A stretch of DNA of 64,000 nucleotides from CBDDFV01 sp965227335 (GTDB taxonomy: Bacteria > Planctomycetota > Phycisphaerae > Phycisphaerales > SM1A02), in NCBI GenBank assembly GCA_965227335.1, contig CBDDFV010000012.1, positions 372,001 to 436,000 on the forward strand. Reading direction: 5' to 3'. The notes under the pieces were generated by a model that had not been told where the DNA came from, did not search any database, and saw nothing but the letters and a program-made list of their open reading frames with translations. The position numbers were made by a program, and so were the translations under genes. This document shows positions 53,713 through 62,601 of the stretch, piece by piece. Within the stretch, counting starts at the first letter, position 1; the number at the start of each line of letters is the position of its first letter.

Positions 53713-54330
53713 TCAAGCCTTCGACGGCCCGTCCTTCACGAAGTCCTCCGCCGTGAGTTCGCGGGGGCGGACGACTCTGGCGGGGGTTCCCATCGCGATG
53801 GACCATGGGGGGAGGTCGGAGAACACGGACGATCGGGCGCCGACGACGGTTCCGTCGCCGACGGTCACCCCGGGGGCGACAAAGACGTCCGCCGCGATCC
53901 ACACGCGTTCGCCGATGACGATCGGCTTCGGCACGAGGGGCTGGTTGACGTCGGTGTGATCGTGGGTCGCGCCGCAGAGGTAGCTGTACTGACTCACCGT
54001 CGCGTGCGCGCCGATCTCGACGCGGTCGACGCAGTAGCAGTCGACGTCGTCGGAAAGGCAGGCGTACTCGTGCATGACGAGATTCCACGGGGCCCAGATT
54101 CGCGCCCGGGGATACGTCCGCGCCGTCGCGTGCAGCCGCGCCCCGAACAGCCGCAGCAACAGGTTGCGCCAGCGATGCAGAACACGCGGCGAGGGTCGGA
54201 AGAGGAACAGCCAGACGACGCCCCACACCGTGCGCCCGATCCGGTTCTTCAGTCCGTGCGGACTCGATCGTTCGGCGAGATGCTGCGCGGCGGCGTCGGG
54301 ATCGGGTTGGGCGGGGGCGTCGTCGGTCAT
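53713..54330 (-). CDS. WcaF-like hexapeptide acetyltransferase
   Basis: A 205-residue protein of the left-handed beta-helix acyltransferase type. It has an N-terminal region TVWGVVWLFLFRPSPRVLHR, WRNLLLRLFGARLHATARTY and PWNLVMHEYACLSDDVDCYC, all close to colanic acid biosynthesis acetyltransferase WcaF. The hexapeptide repeats IVIGERVWIAADVFVAPGVT and VGDGTVVGARSSVFSDLPPW follow, with the HDH motif (CGATHDHTDVNQPL) of the active site. It would transfer an acetyl group to a sugar of an exopolysaccharide. Its start overlaps the stop of the glycosyltransferase gene (ATGA), so the two are cotranslated. Confidence 0.88.
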   Translation of the reverse strand: MTDDAPAQPDPDAAAQHLAERSSPHGLKNRIGRTVWGVVWLFLFRPSPRVLHRWRNLLLRLFGARLHATARTYPRARIWAPWNLVMHEYACLSDDVDCYCVDRVEIGAHATVSQYSYLCGATHDHTDVNQPLVPKPIVIGERVWIAADVFVAPGVTVGDGTVVGARSSVFSDLPPWSIAMGTPARVVRPRELTAEDFVKDGPSKA

Positions 54331-55553
54331 GCCTTCGGTCCAACCTCCGCCAGCACGCGGTCGAACTGCTCAAGCGTGCGCACGTCGCAATAGGCGTCGT
54401 CGAACGCGCGGCGGGCCCGCTGACGCGCCTGGTCGAAGAACCCCCGGTCCTCCATCATCGCCCGCACCCCCGCCACCAGGGCGTCGACCTCGCCGTGCCG
54501 CAGGCTCACGCCGCAGTCGAACCGACGGATCGCATCGTCGACATTGCTCTTTTCCGGACCGACGTACAGCACGGGCAGTCCCATCGCGAGGTTCGAGTGC
54601 AGCTTGCTCGGGCTCATCACCCCGAGCGCTTCGTCGCGGAGCGTGATCAGGGCGCAGTCGACGGACGTCATGACGGACGGCGTCATCTCCTTCGGTACGT
54701 AGCCGTGCATGAGGACGTTCGCGAGTTCCCGCCGTTTCACCTCGACGTCGACCTCCTCGTAGCGGGCGCCCCCGCCGATAAACAGGAAGGTCGCCGGCTC
54801 GTTCCGCAACTGCTCCGCCGCGTCGAGCACCGTCTCGAACCGATGGCCGACGCCCATATTGCCGAGGTAGAGAATCACGAACCGGCCGTTCAGCCCGAGG
54901 GCGTCCGCGCGTTCCCACGGTTCGTGCCCGGCGTCGGGGGGGAAGAAGTCCGCCCGCTCCCAGTTGGGAATGACCGTCGCCGGCAGCTCCCGGTTCTTCG
55001 GGCCGTACTGTGACATGAGCAGTTCGGTCATCGCCGTATCGAGCGTCACGAGGTGGGCGAGCCGACGGAACAGGAAGCGGTTGAGCATCCGCATGATCTT
55101 CGCCGCGAACCCGTTCGTCTTCAGCTTGCCCGCCCGCTCCGCCGCCTCGGGGTAGCAGTCCATATTCCAGAGGATGATCTTCGTGGACGGGTGGAGGATC
55201 TTGTGGGCGACGGCGGTGAGGCCGATGAAGGGCGGCGTCGTGAGCGTGATGATCACGTCCTGGCGGGGGAGGGTGACCATGCGGACGAGGGCGAGGACGT
55301 AGAACGCGAGGTAATCGAGACAGCGACGGAGGATCGTCTTCTTGCCGAGCTGCGGGGTCCAGAGACGGTGGACGCGCGGGTTCTCGGTGCGGTCGCGGAT
55401 CCTGTCTTCGGCGGCCTGGATGTAGCCGCCGCGACTGGCGACCACGCGGACGTCGTCGCCCGCCGCCGCGCGATGCTCGGCGAGCGACGCCGAGAGGTGG
55501 GCGGTGGGACTGATGTCGGGGGTGTAGAACTGGTTGATGATCGTGAGCCGCAT
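54327..55553 (-). CDS. WcaI-like glycosyltransferase (GT4 family)
   Basis: A 408-residue GT-B fold glycosyltransferase. N-terminal MRLTIINQFYTPDISPTAHL and the loop VVASRGGYIQ give the acceptor side. The donor side has FVILYLGNMGVGHRFETVLD, FLFIGGGARYEEVD and the E-x7-E region SPSKLHSNLAMGLPVLYVGP, close to WcaI of colanic acid synthesis. It would add a sugar from a nucleotide donor to a membrane-linked intermediate. It is coupled to the WcaF-like gene. The other genes of an exopolysaccharide locus are not in the window. Confidence 0.87.
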   Translation of the reverse strand: MRLTIINQFYTPDISPTAHLSASLAEHRAAAGDDVRVVASRGGYIQAAEDRIRDRTENPRVHRLWTPQLGKKTILRRCLDYLAFYVLALVRMVTLPRQDVIITLTTPPFIGLTAVAHKILHPSTKIILWNMDCYPEAAERAGKLKTNGFAAKIMRMLNRFLFRRLAHLVTLDTAMTELLMSQYGPKNRELPATVIPNWERADFFPPDAGHEPWERADALGLNGRFVILYLGNMGVGHRFETVLDAAEQLRNEPATFLFIGGGARYEEVDVEVKRRELANVLMHGYVPKEMTPSVMTSVDCALITLRDEALGVMSPSKLHSNLAMGLPVLYVGPEKSNVDDAIRRFDCGVSLRHGEVDALVAGVRAMMEDRGFFDQARQRARRAFDDAYCDVRTLEQFDRVLAEVGPKA

Positions 55554-55664
55554 CGCCGCGCCGTTCGCTGTCGGAATCGTGGGGTTCGAAGGGTCGCAGT
55601 CTATCGGCAGTCGGCGACCTTCGTCGGCGCGTGGGGCGGACGGGGCGGATGGTTGACGTCGTGC

Positions 55665-56855
55665 TCAGGCGGGCGGGCAGTCGCCCCATTGGGCGAGGAG
55701 GACGGCGAGGTCGGCGGCGTCGACGGCGCCGTCGTCATTGAAGTCCGCGGGTTCGCCGGCGGGCGCGGGGCCCCACGCGGCGAGGAGCGCGGCGAGGTCG
55801 GCGGGGCCGACGTCGAGATCTCCGGTGAGTTCGCCGAGGCACGGCGGCGCGCACGGACCGACGGTGAGCGTGGCGTGGTAGGCGCGGCCGAAGAACTGCG
55901 GGGCGGGGCTGTCAGGGCATGGCGCGCCGGCGCCGATCGGTCCGAAGGCGGTGCCGGGACCGACGATGAGGTAGTAGGTCCCCGGATCCGCGCACCACGC
56001 GGCGACGACGGGATCGCATCCGCCGCCGACGACAAAGGCGAGCGTTTCGATGCCGGACGCGCAGTCGCCGCGTGCGATCACCACCTGGCTGGGGAACTCG
56101 CTCGTGACCTGCCAGTGGATCTGCTGCTGATCGTCGAGGGTGAACGTGTACCAGTCGATGTCGCGGAGATTGTCCGCCGCGTAGATCTCGCCGGCGTACG
56201 TCTGCCCGTCGGCGACGGGGGTGAAGGCGGGTCGGGGGAGGAAGCAACCGTCGTTGATCGCTTCGCCGCACGCTTCGGGTTCCGGGTCGGCGTCGGGATC
56301 GGGCTCGAGGGCGCAGGCGGGGAAGAGGCAGACGGCTTCGGCGAGTCCGACGCAGGAGGCGTCCCATTCGACGTCGCAGCAGAAGCTGTCGGCGGTGCAG
56401 ACGAGGGCGCAGCAGCCGGGTTCATCGCAGCCGCCGCCGGCGTGCGGTTCGAAGCAGTCGCCGTCGCCGGGGCAGAGGAGCTGATCGCAGAGGGTGACGG
56501 CGAGGTCGACGCACATCTCGTCCCATTCGACGGTGCAGCAGAACGGTTCGAGGAAACAGACGATGGTGCAGCACGCGCTGACGTTGCAGCCCGGCGTGGG
56601 ATGAGCGGTGAAGCAGTCGCCCTCGGCGATGCACGGTCCGGGCGGGCAGGTGAGCTGCGCGAACTGCACGCACGCGTCGTCCCACTCGACATCGCAGCAG
56701 AAGGGGTCGTCAGCGCAGACGAGTTCACAGCAGGCGACGTCGTCGCAGCCGGGCGTCGCGTGGACGACGAAGCAGTTCTCGGCGTCGTCGCCGCAGGTGT
56801 CGGGACCGGCGATCGCGGGGAAGGCGAGCAGGATGGTCAGCGCGCAGACATGCAC
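55665..56855 (-). CDS. Secreted cysteine-module protein with dockerin-like tail
   Basis: A 396-residue protein starting with GTG at 56855; the short signal peptide ends near AIAGP. Three copies of cysteine module A follow at about residues 21-70, 74-123 and 128-180. Their signatures are CDDVACCELVCADDPFCCDV, CNVSACCTIVCFLEPFCCTV and CDEPGCCALVCTADSFCCDV, each followed by EWD. The same module is found in the gene at 12862. Residues about 195-340 form a beta-rich domain resembling prepeptidase C-terminal (PPC) folds (AADNLRDIDWYTFTLDDQQQ). Two dockerin-like repeats end it (DLDVGPADLAALLAAWGPAP, DFNDDGAVDAADLAVLLAQW). Its ligand is unknown. Confidence 0.73.
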   Translation of the reverse strand: MHVCALTILLAFPAIAGPDTCGDDAENCFVVHATPGCDDVACCELVCADDPFCCDVEWDDACVQFAQLTCPPGPCIAEGDCFTAHPTPGCNVSACCTIVCFLEPFCCTVEWDEMCVDLAVTLCDQLLCPGDGDCFEPHAGGGCDEPGCCALVCTADSFCCDVEWDASCVGLAEAVCLFPACALEPDPDADPEPEACGEAINDGCFLPRPAFTPVADGQTYAGEIYAADNLRDIDWYTFTLDDQQQIHWQVTSEFPSQVVIARGDCASGIETLAFVVGGGCDPVVAAWCADPGTYYLIVGPGTAFGPIGAGAPCPDSPAPQFFGRAYHATLTVGPCAPPCLGELTGDLDVGPADLAALLAAWGPAPAGEPADFNDDGAVDAADLAVLLAQWGDCPPA

Positions 56856-56953
56856 GCCTGCAGCCTACGGCGCCCGTGCGCGGCGTCGAAGTCAATTCCG
56901 GGAAATAGCGATTCGAGGGCGCTTCGGACGAGTGACGCGTCGGTCTGACGGCG

Positions 56954-59020
56954 TCAGATCGTCGCTTCCGTCACGCGGAGGATCTCCTCGACGGTGGTGC
57001 GGTCGTCCTGCACCTTGCGGAAGCCGTCCTCGCGGAGCGTGACCATGCCCCGCTCGCAGCAGGTGCGTCGGAACTCGGTGACGTTCGGGTTCCGGGCGAT
57101 GGCGTCGCGAAGGAAGTCGTCCATCACGAGGAGTTCGTACAGGCCGAGGCGGCCGGAGTAGCCGGTCTCCCGGCACTTCGAGCAACCCTGCCCGTACGCG
57201 AGCGTCGACTTCTGCAGCCCGTGCATCTCGAGAAAGTCGACGAGCTCCGCCTTCGGGGGCGCCGGCACGCTGCAGTTCCCGCAGATGCGACGCACCAGAC
57301 GCTGGGCGAGGACCGCGTTGAGGGCGGCGCCGATCAGGAACGGTTCGAGGCCGATGTTGATCAGACGCGTCACCGACGACGGCGCATCGTTCGTGTGCAG
57401 GGTCGACAACACGAGGTGGCCCGTGAGCGCGGCCTGGATCGCGATCGTGGCCGTCTCCATGTCGCGGATTTCGCCGAGCATGACGACGTCCGGATCCTGA
57501 CGCAGCAGGGACTTCAGCGCGGCGGCGAAGGTCATCCCGATGCGTTCGTGCGTCTGCACCTGCGTGATGCCGGCGAGGTTGTATTCGACCGGATCCTCGA
57601 CCGTCGACACGTTGAGCTTGCGGAGCTCCATCTGGCGGATGGAGGAGTACAGCGTCGTCGTCTTGCCGGAGCCGGTCGGCCCGGTGACGAGGATGATGCC
57701 GTGCGGCTGCGCGATCTGGCCCTTCCAGATCGTGAGCGTGTCCTCGTGGAATCCGAGGTCGTCGAGCGTGACGTTGATCGATCGCGTGTCGAGAATACGC
57801 ATGACCGTCTTCTCGCCCTTCGGGGTGGGAAGGGTGGACACGCGGAGATCGAGCTTGCGGCCGAGGACGTTGACGCGGATGCGGCCGTCCTGCGGGAGGC
57901 GGCGTTCGGCGATATCGAGGTTCGCCATGATCTTGATCCGCGACGTCAGCGCGGCGTGCATCTTCTTCGGCGGGTTCATCATCTCGAACAGCACGCCGTC
58001 GATGCGGAAGCGCACCTTCATCGAGCGTTCTTCGGGCTCGATGTGGATGTCCGAGGCGCCTTCCTTGAGCGCGGTCTGGATGATGTGGTTCACGTAGCGG
58101 ACGACGGGCGAGGACTCCGCCTCCGCCTCCACGCCGTCGTGATCCTCATTGTCCTCCATGACCTCGACGTCGTCTTCGTCGACGTCGGCGAGGATGTCCT
58201 CCACGTCCGCGTCATCGGCGTCCGCCTCGGTGAGCGCTTCGATCAGTCCTGCAATGTCGCCCGGCGGCGTCAGAACGTGCTTGATCGCGGACACGCCGAG
58301 ACGACGCTTGACTTCATCGAGCAGGAAGACGTCGGCGACGCTGGCGGTGGCGACGACGAGGCGCGAGCCCTCCATGCGGAGCGGCATGACGAGGTTGGTC
58401 TTGCAGTACTCGGAGCCCAGACGCTGGAGACGTTTCGGATCGTGCGACTCCTCGGACTCGACGTCGATGCGTTCGAACGGGAGGTCGGCGATCTCCGCCG
58501 CGACCTGCTGCACCTGCACTTCGTCGACGCCCATCTCCACCAGCACCGCGGCGGCGTCCTTGCCGGGCGACTGTTTGAGCACGCGCTCGACGCTGGCGAG
58601 CTGCTCGCCGGAGATGATCTCTCGTTCGAGCAGGGTCTGCACCAGCGGGGGCGGCGCCGCGCGGACTTCGTCGGGCTCGTAGAGTTCGGAGAGCGCATCG
58701 TCCGGTCGGACGCGGGCGGGGCGCCCCTGGTCGGTGACGCCGATGGCGTCGCCGAGTCCGCCGCCGCTCGTGTCGGGCGGGCGCGGCGTTTCGCGGGGGT
58801 CCTTGCGGATGAAGACGGGCGGGGGGTCGTCGACGGGGCGAAGGGTCGGCGCGGGCGGGGCGGGATCGGCGGCGTCAGCGTCGACGGGGGCGGGGTCGGC
58901 GTCCGGGGTCGACGCGTCATCGCGGGCGCCGGCGAGATCTTCGTCGCCGGGCTCCTTCGGCGCGTCGGGTTGGGGGTCGCCGAGGTTCCGCAGGATGTCG
59001 TCGAGGTCGAAGCCGGCCAC
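56954..59020 (-). CDS. GspE/PilB-type secretion or pilus assembly ATPase
   Basis: A 688-residue protein starting with GTG at 59020 after AAAGGACC. The N-terminal 100 residues are a disordered acidic/proline linker. A GspE N-terminal domain follows (residues about 105-240), then an acidic stretch. The ATPase domain has Walker A GPTGSGKTTTLY (near residue 447), the Asp box STVEDPVEY, Walker B DVVMLGEIRDMETA and the His box STLHTNDAPSS. The zinc site is a tetracysteine CGNC...GCSKC. All are intact. It powers pilin or pseudopilin assembly at the inner membrane. It is last in the pilM-N-O-P-like series, 23 bases after the previous gene. Confidence 0.95.
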   Translation of the reverse strand: MAGFDLDDILRNLGDPQPDAPKEPGDEDLAGARDDASTPDADPAPVDADAADPAPPAPTLRPVDDPPPVFIRKDPRETPRPPDTSGGGLGDAIGVTDQGRPARVRPDDALSELYEPDEVRAAPPPLVQTLLEREIISGEQLASVERVLKQSPGKDAAAVLVEMGVDEVQVQQVAAEIADLPFERIDVESEESHDPKRLQRLGSEYCKTNLVMPLRMEGSRLVVATASVADVFLLDEVKRRLGVSAIKHVLTPPGDIAGLIEALTEADADDADVEDILADVDEDDVEVMEDNEDHDGVEAEAESSPVVRYVNHIIQTALKEGASDIHIEPEERSMKVRFRIDGVLFEMMNPPKKMHAALTSRIKIMANLDIAERRLPQDGRIRVNVLGRKLDLRVSTLPTPKGEKTVMRILDTRSINVTLDDLGFHEDTLTIWKGQIAQPHGIILVTGPTGSGKTTTLYSSIRQMELRKLNVSTVEDPVEYNLAGITQVQTHERIGMTFAAALKSLLRQDPDVVMLGEIRDMETATIAIQAALTGHLVLSTLHTNDAPSSVTRLINIGLEPFLIGAALNAVLAQRLVRRICGNCSVPAPPKAELVDFLEMHGLQKSTLAYGQGCSKCRETGYSGRLGLYELLVMDDFLRDAIARNPNVTEFRRTCCERGMVTLREDGFRKVQDDRTTVEEILRVTEATI

Positions 59021-59043
59021 GGAGGTCCTTTCGCGTCGGGGGG

Positions 59044-59787
59044 TCAGCCGGTCTGGTCGATCGAGATCGACACCTCGACGACGAGGTTGAGTTGGTCGTC
59101 GCGGGCCTCGAGGGTGACGGCGGTGCGCGAGATATCGGTGACGGTGAAGGCGACCTTCAGGTCGGCGATCTCGATGGTGTCGCCGCGCCGGACGATCGAG
59201 CCGTCGACATTGGCGAGCGGCGCCTTGCCGAGGATGACGGACTTGAGCGTGAGCCGCTCGCTCGCCCGAGTGATTTCGTCGCGTCGTTTGTCGCGGAGCG
59301 CGGCGAGTCGGGCGGCTTCCTGGGCGGCGGCCATGGCGGCCTGGTCGGCGGGGTCGACGTCCGGCATGTCCTGCATCGCGACCTGCTGGAAGATCACGAA
59401 GGGGTTGCGCTGGACGTTGACGAGCGGCACCTGAAGTTCGGTGTAGTCGTTGTCGAGGGCGGCGAGGGCGTCGTGACTGAGACTGTTGTCGCCGCCGACC
59501 GAACCGCTCGCGTTGATGAAGGTGTCGATCTTCTGTTCGATGTCCGGCGCGATGTCGTCGCCCGCGGTCACCCGGCTGAGGGTGCGCATCGAGAACAGCC
59601 CGGCCACCGCCGCGACGACGACGCCGCCCATGACGAGCGTGCCGGAAGAGACGCCGCGCTTCCCCGTCCCCCCCGCGTCGGCCCCGTCTTCGCCGCCGAG
59701 GATCGCGTGGAGCGGCGCTTGTCCGTCTTCGTGCTCTGCGCCGACGCCTTCGTCGACCGGGTTCATCTCATCGTTGAGTTCGTTCAT
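59044..59787 (-). CDS. PilP/GspC-like inner-membrane assembly protein
   Basis: A 247-residue protein with GGGAGGAA before the ATG at 59787. An acidic cytoplasmic N-terminus precedes one membrane segment (LVMGGVVVAAVAGLFSM). A periplasmic helical linker (QAAMAAAQEAARLAALRDKR) leads to a C-terminal beta domain with LKSVILGKAPLANVDGSIVR, GDTIEIADLKVAFTVTDISR and EARDDQLNLVVEVSISID. The K-V-I-L-G...A-N-V-D-G pattern fits the homology-region domain of PilP/GspC proteins, which link the inner-membrane complex to the secretin. No lipoprotein signal is present, so it is GspC-like in topology. The position between pilO and the ATPase supports this. Confidence 0.75.
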   Translation of the reverse strand: MNELNDEMNPVDEGVGAEHEDGQAPLHAILGGEDGADAGGTGKRGVSSGTLVMGGVVVAAVAGLFSMRTLSRVTAGDDIAPDIEQKIDTFINASGSVGGDNSLSHDALAALDNDYTELQVPLVNVQRNPFVIFQQVAMQDMPDVDPADQAAMAAAQEAARLAALRDKRRDEITRASERLTLKSVILGKAPLANVDGSIVRRGDTIEIADLKVAFTVTDISRTAVTLEARDDQLNLVVEVSISIDQTG

Positions 59788-59831
59788 GCTCGTTCCTCCC
59801 GGCGCCGGCGGACGGCGCTGCAGCTCCCCGC

Positions 59832-60398
59832 TCAGTCGTTGGGCTTCTCGTAGTAGATGCTCAGGGTGAACTCGGCCCGCATCGAGTGCTCCGAGAACCC
59901 GTCTTTCTGGACCGGACCCTTCGCCCCGTTCCGACGCTCCAGCTTCATGTTCTTGATCCGCGTGATGCGGGGCAGCTGCTCCTGTTCGAGCAGGAACTGA
60001 TAGAAGCCGTCGAACTCGCCTTCCATCACGACCTGGAGCGGGCGCTCCATGTATCGCGCGGCGGGGAGCGACTTCTCCGTCTTCACGGACTTCACCACCA
60101 GCTGGTTCCGACGCGCCAACTCCCACGTGTTGCTCAGGATTGAATCGATCCCCTGCTCCGACGGAAGCTTGCTCTCGATGATCTCGATGGCGCGGCGTCC
60201 GTCTTCGATCGCCAGCCCGAGATCGTCGATGCGCTCCGTCACTTCGTGCAGCTGATCGAGCTTGTCGCGCTTCGCCGCGATCTCGTTCGTGGCCTGCTCG
60301 ATGTCCTGGTTTCGCGGATTGAACACGTACCACCACGACGCCGCCGGCACCGCGAGCAGAATGGCGAGAAAGATGATTTCCCGAAAACCGAATTTCAT
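59832..60398 (-). CDS. pilO: PilO-like type IV pilus / secretion assembly protein
   Basis: A 188-residue protein with GGGAGG before the ATG at 60398. A short cytoplasmic start (MKFGFRE) precedes one membrane segment (IIFLAILLAVPAASWWYVF). A coiled coil follows (EIAAKRDKLDQLHEVTERID), then a ferredoxin-like domain with ERPLQVVMEGEFDGFYQFLL, typical of PilO. It would pair with PilN in the inner-membrane platform. The gene is four bases downstream of pilN. Confidence 0.88.
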   Translation of the reverse strand: MKFGFREIIFLAILLAVPAASWWYVFNPRNQDIEQATNEIAAKRDKLDQLHEVTERIDDLGLAIEDGRRAIEIIESKLPSEQGIDSILSNTWELARRNQLVVKSVKTEKSLPAARYMERPLQVVMEGEFDGFYQFLLEQEQLPRITRIKNMKLERRNGAKGPVQKDGFSEHSMRAEFTLSIYYEKPND

Positions 60399-60401
60399 GG
60401 C

Positions 60402-61172
60402 TCAGTCGCCTCCCTTTTCGATCGGAACCGTGGCCACCTCGCCGAGGTTGAGCTGATCGCTCATGGGGTCGCGGAGACGCGGCTTGATGAGCGGCTCCAC
60501 CTCGCGCATGTCGGCGTCGGGGTCGAGCGACAGCACGACCTTGAACTCGCGCATCATCTGGCCCTGGAGCTCCGTCTCCTCGGAGTACTCGAGCGTGACG
60601 TCCTGCAGGAGTTCGTGCTGGTTGAGCTCGGTGATGAAGCTCGACACCTCGAGGTCGGTGGGGGCCACGCCGACCATTTCGATCGCGACCTCGAAGCGGT
60701 CGGGCGTTGCTTTCTGTTCGGCCTGCTCCGCCTGCACCTGGGCGCGGGTCTTGCCCCGTTTCGGCTTGGAGATGGAGCGCGATCCGCTGTCGGCGGACGG
60801 CTGCGGCTTGATCTTCTCGGAGAGCAGGTTGAACTCGATCAGGCTCAGCCGCGCCGGCATGCGATTGATGAACTCGGCGAGCAGGATGGAGCGGGGGGCG
60901 CGCTCGACGAGCGCCGAGGCGAGCTCCGCCTTCTCGAGCATCTCCGCCTCCTGCGCCTGGAGCTCGGTCAGCTCCGCGATCTTCGCCGCCGCGTCCTGGT
61001 ACTCGGCGTTGATGACGCGTCGCGCCTCCTTGACCTCCGCCCATTCCCGGTTGGTGATCAGGAACGCCGCGAACACGCCCGCCATGACGACGACGAACAA
61101 CGTCAGGCAGATGATGTCGGTGCGCCGTTCGGCGCGTCGAGCCAGGTAATCTTCCGGCAGGAAGGTGGTCAT
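60402..61172 (-). CDS. pilN: PilN-like type IV pilus / secretion assembly protein
   Basis: A 256-residue protein with AAAGGA before the ATG at 61172. The N-terminus MTTFLPEDYLARRAERRTDI is followed by one membrane segment (ICLTLFVVVMAGVFAAFLI), a coiled coil (AAAKIAELTELQAQEAEMLE), and a ferredoxin-like domain with RFEVAIEMVGVAPTDLEVSS. The N-terminal FLPEDYLARR resembles the NLLP motif through which PilN binds PilM. An inserted basic/serine linker (SADSGSRSISKPKRGKTRAQ) is longer than usual. It lies between pilM and pilO. Confidence 0.87.
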   Translation of the reverse strand: MTTFLPEDYLARRAERRTDIICLTLFVVVMAGVFAAFLITNREWAEVKEARRVINAEYQDAAAKIAELTELQAQEAEMLEKAELASALVERAPRSILLAEFINRMPARLSLIEFNLLSEKIKPQPSADSGSRSISKPKRGKTRAQVQAEQAEQKATPDRFEVAIEMVGVAPTDLEVSSFITELNQHELLQDVTLEYSEETELQGQMMREFKVVLSLDPDADMREVEPLIKPRLRDPMSDQLNLGEVATVPIEKGGD

Positions 61173-61197
61173 GGCGGTCCTTTCTCTCTCGCGTTCC

Positions 61198-62448
61198 CTA
61201 CAGATCCGTCGGGGCCGTGCACAGGCCGCACGCCACCGCCCAGCCGGGCTGCGGCTGACGGGCGTCAAAGCCCGACACGGCGTCAAGATCAGCAAACTTC
61301 ATCCGGGCGAGCGGATCCCCGAGCTGGGCCGAAGCCCCGAGCTTGGCGGCGATCCGCTGACACAACCCGATCTGTCGAGCCTCGCCGCCGAGGAAGACGA
61401 TGCGGTCGATCATCCGCGATGCAAACATCGTCTGGTGATACCGCAGCGACATCGCCAGCTCCTCCGTCAGGATCTCCAGCGGCTCGCTGAGATCCACGTT
61501 CGACGGACCCGCCTGTCCCTCGCCCGGCGCAATCGGCTGCCAGAAGACCGACGGCACCCCGCCCTTCCGCTGACTCACCGCCGCCGCCGTCCCCCCGCCC
61601 CCCGGCGGATCCGACTGCGACATCGCGCTGCGAAGAATCGCCGACCCCTCCGCCCCGCCTTCCGCCGTCACCCGACGCGGACCCGGATTCGCGGCGGTGA
61701 ACTCATGCCACTGCGACTGGGCCAGCCGGTGTTTGCGGGCCGTCGCCTCGTCGCAGTGCAGCGTCTCCGCGATGATCGTGTCCAGATGCCGGCCGCCGAA
61801 ATCGATCTTGCGGCTGAACACGAGATCGGACCCGTGGCCGATCGCCATGTTCGTCCCGCTCCAGCCGAGATCCACGTACATCGTCGTGATCTGGTCGTCG
61901 CCCTTCCGACGGTGAATGTGCGCGAACGCCCGCAGCAGCAGCAACGCCTCCGCGTGCACCCCCGTCGTCTCCAGCTTGCAACGCTTGAGCAGCTCCACCA
62001 GACGCATCACCGTCCGCTTCGCGATCGCCAGACAGATCGTCTCGCGGCGCGGCTGACCGTTCACGTTGGTGTCGGTGACGTCAACCGCCCGCACGACCAC
62101 GCTCGAAGGCGAACAGCCGTAGTCGATCTGCAACTGCGCCGCCGCGAGCTCCGGCAACGACACGCCGTCCGTCAACGACAGCTTCATGTGCTGCGTGTAC
62201 GTGTGCGTGGGGGGCGGCGAGAAGACCGCCCGCTTGCCCTTGAAACCGCCCGACTTCAGCACGGCGGGCACGGACTTGCTCAGAAAGTGAACGTAGTCCT
62301 CGATATCGCCTCGGGCGGCGTCAGGCACCTCGATCTCCGCCGCCGCGACGACCTCCGGCGGCTCGCCGGGCACGATCTGCAGCATCTTCACCGTCGACGC
62401 GCCGAAGTCGAAGGCGATGGGAGAACTCGACGTTGAGAAGATGGCCAT
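61198..62448 (-). CDS. pilM: PilM-like actin-fold pilus assembly protein
   Basis: A 416-residue cytoplasmic protein of the FtsA/actin fold. Motifs are IAFDFGASTVKMLQIV (phosphate-1), MYVDLGWSGTNMAIGHG (phosphate-2) and DRIVFLGGEARQIGLCQRIA (adenosine region). It would bind ATP and anchor PilN on the cytoplasmic face. A glycine/serine-rich insert (SQSDPPGGGGTAAAVSQRKG) sits between the lobes. It is first of the five-gene pilus/secretion series. Confidence 0.9.
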   Translation of the reverse strand: MAIFSTSSSPIAFDFGASTVKMLQIVPGEPPEVVAAAEIEVPDAARGDIEDYVHFLSKSVPAVLKSGGFKGKRAVFSPPPTHTYTQHMKLSLTDGVSLPELAAAQLQIDYGCSPSSVVVRAVDVTDTNVNGQPRRETICLAIAKRTVMRLVELLKRCKLETTGVHAEALLLLRAFAHIHRRKGDDQITTMYVDLGWSGTNMAIGHGSDLVFSRKIDFGGRHLDTIIAETLHCDEATARKHRLAQSQWHEFTAANPGPRRVTAEGGAEGSAILRSAMSQSDPPGGGGTAAAVSQRKGGVPSVFWQPIAPGEGQAGPSNVDLSEPLEILTEELAMSLRYHQTMFASRMIDRIVFLGGEARQIGLCQRIAAKLGASAQLGDPLARMKFADLDAVSGFDARQPQPGWAVACGLCTAPTDL

Positions 62449-62601
62449 GGCGGATTCCGGCGACGTGCGCGCAAACAGACGAAGGAGTCCGAAGACTCAA
62501 CGCAGACATCGACGCGATGGGAACCGCGGTTGAGCCCCGTCGGCCGCCAAATCAGGTCGTTCACGGGGGACGCCGCACGCCGCCACCGCGACGGCGCGGG
62601 T

